The notes beneath the pieces were generated by a model. It was not told where the DNA came from, did not search any database, and saw nothing but the letters and a program-made list of their open reading frames with translations. From the NCBI RefSeq assembly GCF_000472445.1, contig NZ_AXAJ01000001.1, positions 806,643 through 870,642 on the forward strand: 64,000 nt of DNA, in the 5' to 3' direction. The stretch is from Burkholderia sp. WSM2230 (GTDB lineage Bacteria; Pseudomonadota; Gammaproteobacteria; Burkholderiales; Burkholderiaceae). Shown here one piece after another: positions 56,259 through 64,000 of this stretch (positions within the stretch are counted from its first letter, which is position 1; the number at the start of each line of letters is the position of its first letter). The translations under genes were made by a program, and so were the position numbers.

Positions 56259-56597
56259 TTATTCAGCCGCGACTTTCAGGCGGTTCTTCACGCTGCTCAC
56301 GCCCTTCACGCCTTCCACGACTTCCTGCGCGGCGAGCTTGTCGTCGGCGGAAGGCACCGTGCCCGTGAGCCAGACCACGCCCTTACGCGTCTTCACGTGG
56401 ATGTGCGTGGACTTCACGTTCTTCGCGCCCAGCAGTTCTGCCTTGACCTTGGTGGTGATGGTGCCGTCGTCGATATGCTGGCCGAGGCTTTCGGATGCAG
56501 CGGGCGGTGCCGAGGCGCTGGTTTGTGCCGTCGCGTTCAGCGCGAATGCAAAACACGCGATGGTGCCTGCGGTCTTCAACATCTGGATGGTCTTCAT
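56259..56597 (-). CDS. Periplasmic BON-domain protein
   Basis: A 112-residue exported protein. The signal peptide reads TIQMLKTAGTIACFAFALNA and cleaves around ATAQ. A single BON domain (about 45-110) has DDGTITTKVKAELLGAKNVK, HVKTRKGVVWLTGTVPSADD and GVSSVKNRLKV. OsmY-like proteins of this type bind envelope phospholipids and are osmotically induced. GGAGAG lies upstream of the ATG. It completes the stress-type locus. Confidence 0.93.
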   Translation of the reverse strand: MKTIQMLKTAGTIACFAFALNATAQTSASAPPAASESLGQHIDDGTITTKVKAELLGAKNVKSTHIHVKTRKGVVWLTGTVPSADDKLAAQEVVEGVKGVSSVKNRLKVAAE

Positions 56598-57088
56598 GGT
56601 CTCTCCTTCGGGTGTTGATGAAAATTGCGGTCTTGTTGCCTGCGGTCGATCGCGGCGAAAGCCGCCGATGACTCGCGTGGGATCGTTGCCGCTACGGTTC
56701 CGTCAGGGCCCGTTATCGACACCGGCCGGGTCCCCGCAGTCGTTGCGCGATTCGCGCGGGATGCGAGGAAACGCGTCCGCTCCACAACCAGCGAGGCGCA
56801 AAGTCCGTGCCCGGCGTTCGCTTACGTCCGCACGAGGCGTGGCGAGCCCGTCGAGACGAACGCTTTCAACTGATGAATTCGCGGAGGGCGCGTTGTCAAA
56901 GGCTTCGCGGTCGAGTGCGGGCGAACCCGTATTTGCCGCCTCGCTTGTAAAAATGGCGCCGCGCGAGGCCGCAATCCCCGAGCCCGAAAAAACAAAGGCT
57001 AGAAAAAACAGCGTGTTGCGAAAGCTGGTACGGCTGTTGCTCCGTACGGGTTGCTCTCTACTTCAGCTATTAACGGGACCTCAACACG
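56598..57088. other. 491-base region upstream of rpoN
   Basis: Divergent promoter region of the BON and sigma-54 genes. The right third (56940-57080) is AT-richer. There is no credible gene; a long plus-strand frame that crosses it is Arg/Ser-rich and a shadow of the BON gene. Confidence 0.45.
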
Positions 57089-58570
57089 ATGCCTTCAATT
57101 GAACTTCGCACAAGGCAGTCTCTTGCACTCACGCCGCGTTTGCAGCAGTCGGTGCGTCTGTTGCAGCTATCGTCTCTGGAGTTCCAGCAGGAATTGCGAA
57201 CCGCGCTCGACACCAATCCGTTCCTCGAATACGACTCGTCGGAGACGGAAGACGTCGCGCTCGCAACCCCGACGCCGGGCGACGAAGCCGGCGCGCTGCC
57301 CGCCACCGATGCCGTCGCAGCAGCCGAGCCCGATGCGCTGCCGGCAGAAGCGGTGACGAGCGAAACACTCGACAGCGGCGGCCCGGACGATATGCCGGGC
57401 GACTTCTCCGGCGACTACAGCAGCCGCAGTTCGGCCCGCCAGAACGGCGACTCTGACGCCAGCGATCCTGCCGAATGGGCGCGTTCGCAGCCGACCTTGC
57501 GCGAGCAGTTGCACGACGCACTGCGTCTTTACCGGCTGGACGACCGCGATCGTGCCGTGGCGCGCTTCATCATCGAGGCGCTCGACGACGACGGTTATCT
57601 ACGTCAGAACCTTGCGGATCTCGCCGACAGCGTCGATCTCGAGCCCGAGTTGACGGAAGAAGAACTGCTGGTCGCTCTGCGCCTCGTGCAGTCGCTCGAT
57701 CGTCCCGGCCTCGGCGCGCGTTCGCTGTCGGAATGCCTGCTGCTGCAACTGAACGCATTGCCTGCGCAAACGCCGGGGCGCGAGGTCGCGCGGCAGATCG
57801 TCGAGCATCATCTCGAGCGACTCGCACGCCGCGAGCAGGCCGAACTACAGAAGCAGATCGGCTGCAGCGCGGAAGAACTGCGCGTGGCCTGCGCGCTCGT
57901 GCGCAAGCTCGACCCGAAGCCGGGCAACTGTTATGGCCGTACCGAGGACAACTACGTCGTGCCAGACGTGATCGTGCGTCAGGTGCGCAACAAGTGGGTC
58001 GTGACGATCAACCCGGCAGTGCAGCCGCGCGCGCGGATTCACCGCATGTACGCCGAGCTGTTCGCGCAGTCCGCGGGTGCAAGCCGTTCGCCGCTCGCCC
58101 AGCAGCTTCAGGAAGCCCGCTGGTTGATCAGGAATGCACAGCAACGTTTCGATACGATCCAACGTGTGGCCGAATGCATCGTCGCGCACCAGAAGGCGTT
58201 CTTCCAGTACGGCGAGATCGCATTGAAGCCGATGGTATTGCGCGATGTCGCCGACGAACTCGGCTTGCATGAATCGACCATCTCGCGCGCGACCGGCAAT
58301 AAATATATGGCCACGCCCCGCGGCATTTTCGAGTTCAAGCATTTCTTCCCGCGCGAACTCGGCACGGAAAGCGGCGGCACCTGTTCGGCGGCTGCGGTGC
58401 GGGCACTGCTCAAGGAAATGATCGCTGCGGAAAACGCCCGCGATCCACTCTCCGACGTGACGCTTGCCAAGATGCTCGCGGACCAGGGCGTGCTGGTCGC
58501 GCGCCGCACGGTCGCCAAGTATCGTCATCTGATGAAGGTGCCGCCGGCGGAACTGCGCCGCCAGGTGTGA
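57089..58570 (+). CDS. rpoN: RNA polymerase sigma-54 factor
   Basis: A 493-residue sigma-54. Region I is LRTRQSLALTPRLQQSVRLL at residues 6-25. An acidic, Pro/Ala-rich region II spans about 45-130. The core-binding and DNA-binding parts follow, with the helix-turn-helix around VADELGLHESTISRATGNKY. The RpoN box is ARRTVAKYR at 471-479. It directs polymerase to -24/-12 promoters with enhancer-binding activators. The normal proteobacterial setting (lptB before; hpf and ptsN after) is missing; a strong terminator follows at once. It is therefore probably a second rpoN copy, as known in several Burkholderia-group genomes. Confidence 0.95.
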   Translation: MPSIELRTRQSLALTPRLQQSVRLLQLSSLEFQQELRTALDTNPFLEYDSSETEDVALATPTPGDEAGALPATDAVAAAEPDALPAEAVTSETLDSGGPDDMPGDFSGDYSSRSSARQNGDSDASDPAEWARSQPTLREQLHDALRLYRLDDRDRAVARFIIEALDDDGYLRQNLADLADSVDLEPELTEEELLVALRLVQSLDRPGLGARSLSECLLLQLNALPAQTPGREVARQIVEHHLERLARREQAELQKQIGCSAEELRVACALVRKLDPKPGNCYGRTEDNYVVPDVIVRQVRNKWVVTINPAVQPRARIHRMYAELFAQSAGASRSPLAQQLQEARWLIRNAQQRFDTIQRVAECIVAHQKAFFQYGEIALKPMVLRDVADELGLHESTISRATGNKYMATPRGIFEFKHFFPRELGTESGGTCSAAAVRALLKEMIAAENARDPLSDVTLAKMLADQGVLVARRTVAKYRHLMKVPPAELRRQV

Positions 58571-58611
58571 ACTCGCTGAGTCCCTGCACGCAGGGACCCG
58601 ACCGAAACTGA

Positions 58612-58649
58612 AGCGCCACGCGAGGCTGTCCGCTCGCGTGGCGCTTTTT
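58612..58649 (+). terminator. Strong intrinsic terminator after rpoN
   Basis: A perfect 13-base stem AGCGCCACGCGAG with its complement, an 8-base loop, and then TTTT. It isolates rpoN from the aminotransferase gene. Confidence 0.9.
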
Positions 58650-58714
58650 CGTATCTGGACGTTTCGCGCTGGCCCCATTACATTGGCGGGTCAAATCGAA
58701 AATGGGTGAGCGCG

Positions 58715-59884
58715 ATGAAGTATTCGAGTCGGGTCGAGGGTCTGCAAGGCAGGCGCACGTCGGCGTGGGAAATTCATCGTGTGGCGCAGCAGGCCGAGGC
58801 GAAGGGCGAGGACGTGATCGTGCTGAGCGTGGGCGACCCCGACTTCGCGACGCCCGCCCCTATCGTCGAACGCGCGATTGAAGCGCTACGCGGCGGCGAC
58901 ACTCACTACAGCGCAGTGTCCGGCCGCGATCCGCTACGCGCGGCGATTGCCGGCGAACACTCGCGCATGAGCGGTTGCGCCGTCACGGCGGCTAACGTCA
59001 TTCTGACGGCTGGCGCGCAAAACGGCGTGTTTGCCGCGTCGCTGTGTTTGCTCGAAGCAGGCGACGAGGTCATCGTTCCCGAGCCGATGTACCTCACTTA
59101 CGAAGCCTGCGTGCGTGCAGCCGGCGCGACGCTCGTGCCGGTGCCGGTCGACCCTGCGCGTGCCTTCCACCTGAACTGCGATGCGCTCGAACGCGCCGTC
59201 AGCCCGCGCACGAAGGCCATTTTCTTCGCGACGCCGTGCAACCCGACGGGCGTCGTGATGCCGCGCGCGGACCTGGAGCGGATTGCGCGGCTCGCGTGCA
59301 AGCACGATCTGTGGGTGCTGTCCGACGAGGTCTACGCCGACCTCACATTCGAGCGCGAACATGTGAGCATCATGTCGATGTCCGGCATGGGCGAGCGCAC
59401 CGTCACGCTCGGTAGTCTGTCGAAATCTCATGCCATGGCGGGTTGGCGCGTGGGCTGGGCAATCGGCCCGACGCAGCTCATAGAGCACATGGGGCGGCTT
59501 GCGCTCGCCATGCTGTACGGCTTGCCGGGTTTCATCCAGCAGGCTGCACTGACGGCGCTGCACGACAAGGCGCGCATAGTCGCCGGAATGCGCGAGATTT
59601 ACCGGCGCCGCCGCGACGTCGTATTCGAGCATTTGAGCCGCATTCCTGGTTTGCGCTGCCTGCTTCCCGAAGCCGGCATGTTCATGATGGTCGACGTGAG
59701 CGGCACAGGCCTCGATACGGTGGATTTCACGTGGCGGCTGTTCCGCGCGCAAGGCGTGTCGGTGCTCGACGCGAGCGCTTTCGGCGAGACGGCGAACGGC
59801 TTCGTGAGATTGGGCTTCGTGGTCGACGAAGCGCGACTGGCAGAGGCGTGCAAGCGCATTGCGGCGTTTGTCGCGACGGTATAA
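58715..59884 (+). CDS. Class I PLP-dependent aminotransferase
   Basis: A 389-residue fold-type I enzyme. Signatures are VLSVGDPDFATPAPIVERAI, HYSAVSGRDPLRAAIAG, Asn176 in ATPCNPTG, Asp204 with Tyr207 in LSDEVYADL, and Schiff-base Lys237 in LGSLSKSHAMAGWRVGW. An Arg near the C-terminus (FVRLGFV) binds the substrate carboxylate. It is close to the aspartate/arginine:pyruvate aminotransferase group. The ATG at 58715 follows a GGTGAG site; a GTG nine bases earlier is possible. Its substrate is not readable. It precedes the FadR-type regulator. Confidence 0.9.
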   Translation: MKYSSRVEGLQGRRTSAWEIHRVAQQAEAKGEDVIVLSVGDPDFATPAPIVERAIEALRGGDTHYSAVSGRDPLRAAIAGEHSRMSGCAVTAANVILTAGAQNGVFAASLCLLEAGDEVIVPEPMYLTYEACVRAAGATLVPVPVDPARAFHLNCDALERAVSPRTKAIFFATPCNPTGVVMPRADLERIARLACKHDLWVLSDEVYADLTFEREHVSIMSMSGMGERTVTLGSLSKSHAMAGWRVGWAIGPTQLIEHMGRLALAMLYGLPGFIQQAALTALHDKARIVAGMREIYRRRRDVVFEHLSRIPGLRCLLPEAGMFMMVDVSGTGLDTVDFTWRLFRAQGVSVLDASAFGETANGFVRLGFVVDEARLAEACKRIAAFVATV

Positions 59885-59960
59885 TTCATGCGCCACGCGC
59901 AGCTACCTTGTGCTCGCTAACGCACCGCCCTGAACAATCCGGCTTTATTAGCCGCAGCTT

Positions 59961-60689
59961 ATGCACTTTCGCCCGATCCAGTCCTTCACGCGCAAACGGC
60001 TTTCCGACGTGGTTGCCGATCAGATCAAGCAATTGATCTCGGACGGCACGCTGATGCCGGGCGACCGTTTGCCGGCTGAACGCGATCTGGCCACGCAGCT
60101 TGCGGTGTCGCGGCCTTCGCTGCGCGAGGCGTTGATCCGGCTTGAATCGGACGGCTATATCGCCACTTCGGGGCGGGGCGGCTTTACCGTGGTCGACCTC
60201 ACGGCGCCGATCATTTCGCGGCCGCTCGCCGAGCTGCTTTTGCAGAATCCGCGCACCAGTGCCGACATTCTGGAGCTCCGCCAGGGGCTCGAATCCATTG
60301 CGACCGTATATGCCGCTGAGCGCGCCACCGCGGCCGACCTTCGCAAGATCAGGGCGGCGTTCGAGGCATTGAAGGCGGCGTCGCAGTCGCAGGACCGCGT
60401 GAATCTCGCGGAACTGGATGCCGCGTTTCATCTCGCGATTGCCGACTCCACGCACAACATCGCGCTCGCGCATGTGATGCATGGCATCCATACGCTGATT
60501 GGCGAAGGCATGCGCCAATATCATCGGCTGATCGACTACGACGAGGCGATGGAAAAGCAGTTGATGAGCCAGCACCAGGCCATCTACGACGCGGTCATGG
60601 CGCGCGACGCACAAAAAGCGCGCAAGGCCGCCGAACGGCATCTTGCGTTTGTGCGCGAGATCTATCAGGAGGATGCGGCGAAGCTGTAG
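59961..60689 (+). CDS. FadR-type GntR regulator, probable lactate regulator
   Basis: A 242-residue regulator. The GntR winged helix (residues 10-75) has LSDVVADQIKQLISDGTLMP and RLPAERDLATQLAVSRPSLR. The FCD ligand domain follows (about 90-230) with metal-binding His and Asp residues (AELDAAFHLAIADSTHN; HQAIYDAVMARDAQKA). Such proteins near lutABC (LldR/LutR) bind L-lactate and lose DNA binding. An FadR-type operator lies in the lut promoter immediately downstream, so control of that operon is very likely. The start has no strong ribosome-binding site. Confidence 0.88.
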   Translation: MHFRPIQSFTRKRLSDVVADQIKQLISDGTLMPGDRLPAERDLATQLAVSRPSLREALIRLESDGYIATSGRGGFTVVDLTAPIISRPLAELLLQNPRTSADILELRQGLESIATVYAAERATAADLRKIRAAFEALKAASQSQDRVNLAELDAAFHLAIADSTHNIALAHVMHGIHTLIGEGMRQYHRLIDYDEAMEKQLMSQHQAIYDAVMARDAQKARKAAERHLAFVREIYQEDAAKL

Positions 60690-60798
60690 GCTTCGCGCGC
60701 GCCTGTCTTTTCTCCTTTATCTCTGTCGGAGCGCATCGGCCACGCGCGACGTGCGCCCGATTGTTTGGACACGCCCGTCGCCAGCCAACATCTTCCAA

Positions 60799-60839
60799 TT
60801 GACACCCACCGGCGACTTCCCTATATTTTGGTCTGACCA
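60799..60839 (+). promoter_or_regulatory. lutABC promoter with FadR-family operator
   Basis: TTGACA at 60799-60804, a 17-base spacer and TATATT at 60822-60827. TGGTCTGACCA at 60829-60839 sits right over the expected transcription start and fits the TGGT-N3-ACCA operator of FadR-type GntR regulators such as LldR and PdhR. It gives a leader of about 75 bases before lutA. Confidence 0.82.
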
Positions 60840-60912
60840 CGCTGACCAGCCTTGCCGTCATGGCCGGGTCGTATCCGCTCACACCGCGTTTTCCCCGTGA
60901 ACTCATGAACTG

Positions 60913-61656
60913 ATGAAAGTCGCCCTCTTTATCCCGTGTTTTATCGACGCGTTCTATCCGGAAGTCGGCATCGCCACGCTCGAGTTGCTCGAACGCTTCG
61001 GCATTTGCGTCGACTATCCGCAGGAGCAGACCTGTTGCGGCCAACCGATGGCCAATAGCGGCGCGCACGCCGACGCTGCCGGCGCCGAACGCGTGTTCGC
61101 GCGCAACTTCGCGGGCTACGACTACATCGTCGGTCCCTCGGCAAGCTGCATCCACCACGTGCGCGAGCATCTCACCGCAATCGGGCAGACGGACGAAGTC
61201 AGGAAGGTGCGTGCAAGCGCTTATGAACTGGTCGAGTTTCTGCATGACGTGGTGGGTGCGCGCGAATTTCCGTGGGCTGAATTTCCGTATCGCGTTGGCC
61301 TGCACAACAGTTGCAGCGCGTTGCGGCATCTCAAGGAAGCGTCGATCTCGGAAGTGGCGGGGCAGCCGTTTTCAAAACCGCGTACTTTGCTCGAAGGCGT
61401 CAAGGGCATCGAATTCGTGAAGCCGTCGCGGCCCGACGAATGCTGCGGCTTCGGCGGCACCTTCTCGGTGACCGAAGAGCCGGTCTCCGTGCGCATGGGG
61501 CAGGACAAGGTGCGCGATCATCTGAACGCGGGCGCGCAATACATCGTATCGGGCGACATGTCGTGCCTGATGCACCAGCAAGGCTGCGCGGAACGCATGA
61601 AGGCGGACGCCCGTTTCATCCATATCGCGCAAGTGCTGAACGGAGCGCGCGCATGA
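60913..61656 (+). CDS. lutA: Lactate-oxidation iron-sulfur protein LutA
   Basis: A 247-residue protein with two CCG domains. The cysteine pairs are Cys41-Cys42 (QEQTCCGQPMANSG) and Cys177-Cys178 (RPDECCGFGGTF). The end is HQQGCAERM. These bind Fe-S clusters and pass electrons in the LutABC L-lactate dehydrogenase complex. It starts the lut operon. Its stop overlaps the lutB start by ATGA. The upstream operator fits control by the preceding FadR-type regulator. Confidence 0.95.
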   Translation: MKVALFIPCFIDAFYPEVGIATLELLERFGICVDYPQEQTCCGQPMANSGAHADAAGAERVFARNFAGYDYIVGPSASCIHHVREHLTAIGQTDEVRKVRASAYELVEFLHDVVGAREFPWAEFPYRVGLHNSCSALRHLKEASISEVAGQPFSKPRTLLEGVKGIEFVKPSRPDECCGFGGTFSVTEEPVSVRMGQDKVRDHLNAGAQYIVSGDMSCLMHQQGCAERMKADARFIHIAQVLNGARA

Positions 61657-63044
61657 GCCGCATTGACCACGAGAAGGCAGCCGGCGAGTTCATCAAAAAG
61701 ACGGAGCACGTTGCGTTTCACGACAGACGTCTGTGGGATTTGCGCGAAAAGCGCGATGCGCAGGCGCACGGCATTGCCGAATGGGAGACGTTGCGCGAGT
61801 TGGCCTCGGGCATCAAGGAACATACGCTGTCGCATCTGTCCGAGTACCTCGAACAGTTTGCCGCGGCGGCTGAGGCGAACGGCGTGGTGGTGCATTGGGC
61901 GTCGACTGCCGAAGAACACAACGCGCTCGTGCACCAGATCATGTCGGAGCGCGGCATGACCACACTCGTCAAAAGCAAGTCGATGCTCACCGACGAATGC
62001 CGGATGCGCGAATATCTGGAACCGCGCGGCATTACGGTCATGGAAACCGATCTCGGCGAGCGCATCCAGCAGCTCGATCATCAGGACCCGAGCCATATGG
62101 TCGTGCCCGCGGTTCACAAGCTGCGCGCCGATGTCGCGCAACTGTTCGGCCGAACCATCGGCACCGATCCGGGCAATAGCGACATTCACTACCTCGCGGA
62201 AAGCCAGCGCATGAATACGCGGCCTTATTTCGTGCGCGACAAGACAGCGGGTATGACCGGCTGCAATTTCGCCGTGGCCGAGACGGGTACGGTCGTGGTG
62301 TGCACGAACGAAGGCAACGCCGATCTTTCGGCGAATGTGCCGCCGTTGCATATCGCGTCGATTGGTATCGAGAAGCTGATTCCCAAGGTCGCCGATCTGG
62401 GCGTGTTCATCCGCATGCTGTCGCGCAGCGCCCTCGGTTCGCCGATCACGCAATACACGTCGCATTTTCGCGCGCCGCGTCCGGGCACGGAGATGCATTT
62501 CATCCTCGTCGATCATGGCCGCTCCGAACGGCTCGCGATGGACGACTTCTGGTACTCGCTGAAATGCATCCGCTGCGGCGCATGCATGAATACGTGTCCG
62601 GTGTACCGGCGCAGCGGCGGGCTCTCGTATGGCGGCACGTATTCGGGGCCGATCGGCGCGATCATCAACCCGACGTTCGATCTGAAACGCTATAGCGCGC
62701 TGCCTTTTGCGTCGACGCTCAACGGCAGTTGCACGAACGTGTGTCCGGTGAAGATCAACATTCATGAGCAGATCTACAAATGGCGCACGGTGATTGCCGA
62801 GCGTCACGAAGTGCCCTTTGTGAAGCAGGAAGTGTTGAAGATGGCAGGGCGCCTGCTGGCGAGTCCAACCTTGTATCGCGCGACGGTCGCGTCGATGAGC
62901 GGTGCATTGCGGCGGCTGCCGAACTTCCTCCTGTATAACCCCCTGAATATCTGGGGCAGGCAACGCGAGTTGCCCGAAGCACCCAGGCAGACCTTCCACG
63001 CCTGGTACAAGAAAAACCGCGGAGGTGACAATGGGAACGCGTGA
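61653..63044 (+). CDS. lutB: Lactate-oxidation iron-sulfur protein LutB
   Basis: A 463-residue protein. An LUD-type domain covers most of the N-terminal 290 residues. The ferredoxin-like cluster motifs are Cys305, Cys308, Cys311 and Cys315 (CIRCGACMNTCP) and Cys360/Cys364 (GSCTNVCPVKI). It carries electrons from L-lactate oxidation to the quinone pool. The ATG at 61653 overlaps the lutA stop, and the family N-terminus begins there, so the much longer frame is rejected. It overlaps lutC by 14 bases. Confidence 0.95.
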   Translation: MSRIDHEKAAGEFIKKTEHVAFHDRRLWDLREKRDAQAHGIAEWETLRELASGIKEHTLSHLSEYLEQFAAAAEANGVVVHWASTAEEHNALVHQIMSERGMTTLVKSKSMLTDECRMREYLEPRGITVMETDLGERIQQLDHQDPSHMVVPAVHKLRADVAQLFGRTIGTDPGNSDIHYLAESQRMNTRPYFVRDKTAGMTGCNFAVAETGTVVVCTNEGNADLSANVPPLHIASIGIEKLIPKVADLGVFIRMLSRSALGSPITQYTSHFRAPRPGTEMHFILVDHGRSERLAMDDFWYSLKCIRCGACMNTCPVYRRSGGLSYGGTYSGPIGAIINPTFDLKRYSALPFASTLNGSCTNVCPVKINIHEQIYKWRTVIAERHEVPFVKQEVLKMAGRLLASPTLYRATVASMSGALRRLPNFLLYNPLNIWGRQRELPEAPRQTFHAWYKKNRGGDNGNA

Positions 63045-63621
63045 GGCTTTTCTCGCCAAGGTGCGGCAGGCGCAACCGGCCGCGCGGGCGCGTCCCCAAG
63101 TGCCGCTGTTCGACGCAACAGGCGGCGATCTGCGCGCCCGCTTTACGGCTGCGTTGCAAACGATGGGCGGTACATGCGTGGAAGTGCAGGCCGCATCCGA
63201 TGTGCTGGACGTGATCCGCGAGCGCTTTGGCGCAACGGTGTCTATCGCCTCGGCCACCGCTGAAGTGCCTGGCACCCGCGAACTGACCGCCAACACCGAG
63301 CCAGCGTCGTTGCACGACGTCGATGTCGGCGTGGTGCGCGCACGTTTCGGTGTCGCGGAGACGGGCTCCGTGTGGTTCAGCGAACGCGAGTACGTAGTCA
63401 ACGCGTTGGGCTACATCGTGCAGCATCTGGTGGTGCTGCTCGATCCGTCGCAACTGGTGGACGGCTTGCAGGACGTCTACCGGCGCGACGACTTCCGCGA
63501 CGCCCGCTACGCGGCGCTCGTCACGGGGCCTTCCGCGACTGCTGACATAGAAGGCGTGCTGATTCGCGGCGCGCAGGGCGTGCGTTCGCTGACAGTCGTG
63601 TGGCTGCCGGGCAACCCGTAG
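63031..63621 (+). CDS. lutC: Lactate-utilization protein LutC
   Basis: A 196-residue LUD-domain protein without cluster cysteines: GTREAFLAKVRQAQPAARAR; ARFGVAETGSVWFSEREYVV; then SATADIEGVLIRGAQGVRSL near the end. It is the third protein of the LutABC complex. GGAGG stands five bases before this ATG, so an upstream GTG is not used. It overlaps lutB by 14 bases, consistent with one operon. The operon has no lactate permease in this window. Confidence 0.94.
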   Translation: MGTREAFLAKVRQAQPAARARPQVPLFDATGGDLRARFTAALQTMGGTCVEVQAASDVLDVIRERFGATVSIASATAEVPGTRELTANTEPASLHDVDVGVVRARFGVAETGSVWFSEREYVVNALGYIVQHLVVLLDPSQLVDGLQDVYRRDDFRDARYAALVTGPSATADIEGVLIRGAQGVRSLTVVWLPGNP

Positions 63622-63645
63622 CAGCAGTGGAGTTTGCTATCATCA

Positions 63646-63661
63646 CTGTATAAACATACAG
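63646..63661. promoter_or_regulatory. LexA (SOS) box
   Basis: CTGTATAAACATACAG matches the LexA consensus CTGT-N8-ACAG with an AT-rich centre. It is 14 bases before the GTG of the nuclease gene, where bound LexA would block transcription. Confidence 0.8.
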
Positions 63662-63675
63662 GTCATGCAAACTCC

Positions 63676-64000
63676 GTGGCAACCGATGCTCCGCCGGATT
63701 CCCTCGCCGGCGTTCCTTACTATCTGCTGAACTTAGAGCGTGCGCTCGCATGGCTCGCGCAACGTTACGACGACTTGCTCGATGCAGGCGAGCGAGCGTT
63801 TTTCGGCGCGTTTGCATTACTGCCTCAGGCTTCGCGGGCCTTGCTGGTTCGCATGCTGATGCGCAAGGGCACGCTGTTTCGCGCGAGCCGCCTCGCTTAT
63901 GAGGAAATCGGCTGCCCCTTGCAAGCGGCCGCGCCGATCATCGCGCTTGGCTGGCTGGACGCGGCGCCTAACCTGACTCTCGACGATCTGTTCGCGCTCA
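63676..64000 (+). CDS. VRR-NUC nuclease-family protein, N-terminal part
   Basis: Open at the window end, so partial: about 108 residues are visible. PYYLLNLERALAWLAQRYDD and RALLVRMLMRKGTLFRASRL, then YEEIGCPLQAAAPIIALGWL, match the N-terminal SAP/winged-helix region of bacterial VRR-NUC (FAN1-like) proteins, structure-selective 5'-flap nucleases involved in cross-link repair. The catalytic VRR-NUC domain would lie beyond the edge. I chose the GTG at 63676; no upstream ATG remains in frame. A near-perfect LexA box precedes it, fitting a DNA-damage-induced repair enzyme. Confidence 0.82.
   Translation, partial: MATDAPPDSLAGVPYYLLNLERALAWLAQRYDDLLDAGERAFFGAFALLPQASRALLVRMLMRKGTLFRASRLAYEEIGCPLQAAAPIIALGWLDAAPNLTLDDLFAL

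Noticed and set aside
61518..63401. A 627-codon minus-strand frame across lutB and lutC
   Set aside because: Antisense to two overlapping genes with intact cluster motifs; long antisense frames are common at this GC content.

Overview
The window looks like a chromosomal segment from a Burkholderiaceae bacterium, most probably Paraburkholderia or a near relative. The evidence is high GC, Burkholderia-style gene content, a convergent rpfF/rpfR pair (BDSF synthase and its c-di-GMP receptor), and families such as DUF3175, PA2169/DUF2383 and MHYT-GGDEF-EAL. I see no rRNA, tRNA, CRISPR array, intact insertion sequence or prophage. The assignment rests on reading motifs; no search was run.

Region 1 (1-15.2 kb) is accessory in character. 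It starts with a probable decayed porin end, then a four-PAS orphan sensor kinase. A leftward block follows: a glmS copy, a dimethylformamidase-like protein, two AraC-type regulators with a small membrane protein between them, a Wzx-like flippase and a family 2 glycosyltransferase. It suggests a small surface-polysaccharide module with its own regulators and amino-sugar supply. An NmrA-type protein and a DHA2 efflux pump close the region.

Region 2 (15.5-30.2 kb) carries an esterase, an MreB paralogue, a small hypothetical gene behind a possible attenuator, a glycogen-debranching-type glucosidase and a PAS-GGDEF cyclase. Next is an RpiR regulator with a class III aminotransferase and an AhpD-like protein. 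A near-identical operator lies before the regulator and before the aminotransferase. OsmC, a PEP-mutase/isocitrate-lyase-like enzyme and MHYT-GGDEF-EAL follow.

Region 3 (31-48.9 kb) holds a TetR/DHA2 pair with a duplicated operator, a superinfection-immunity-family membrane protein, an M20 peptidase, rpfF/rpfR, the giant helicase Lhr, an AhpD/AraC divergent pair, a FUSC protein and a CPA1 antiporter.

Region 4 (49.1-56.6 kb) is a dense stress-type locus: DUF3175, PRC-barrel, topoisomerase IB, an acidic protein, PfpI/DJ-1, DUF4142, DUF1488, a glycine-zipper protein, DUF2383 and a BON protein. I read it as a DNA- and envelope-protection island.

Region 5 (57.1-64 kb) has a sigma-54 gene outside its usual neighbourhood, a class I aminotransferase, and a FadR-type regulator with the lactate-oxidation operon lutABC behind a clear promoter/operator. 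It ends with the start of a VRR-NUC nuclease preceded by an excellent LexA box. Three c-di-GMP enzymes in one window, with different I-site states, point to strong second-messenger control of surface and biofilm traits.
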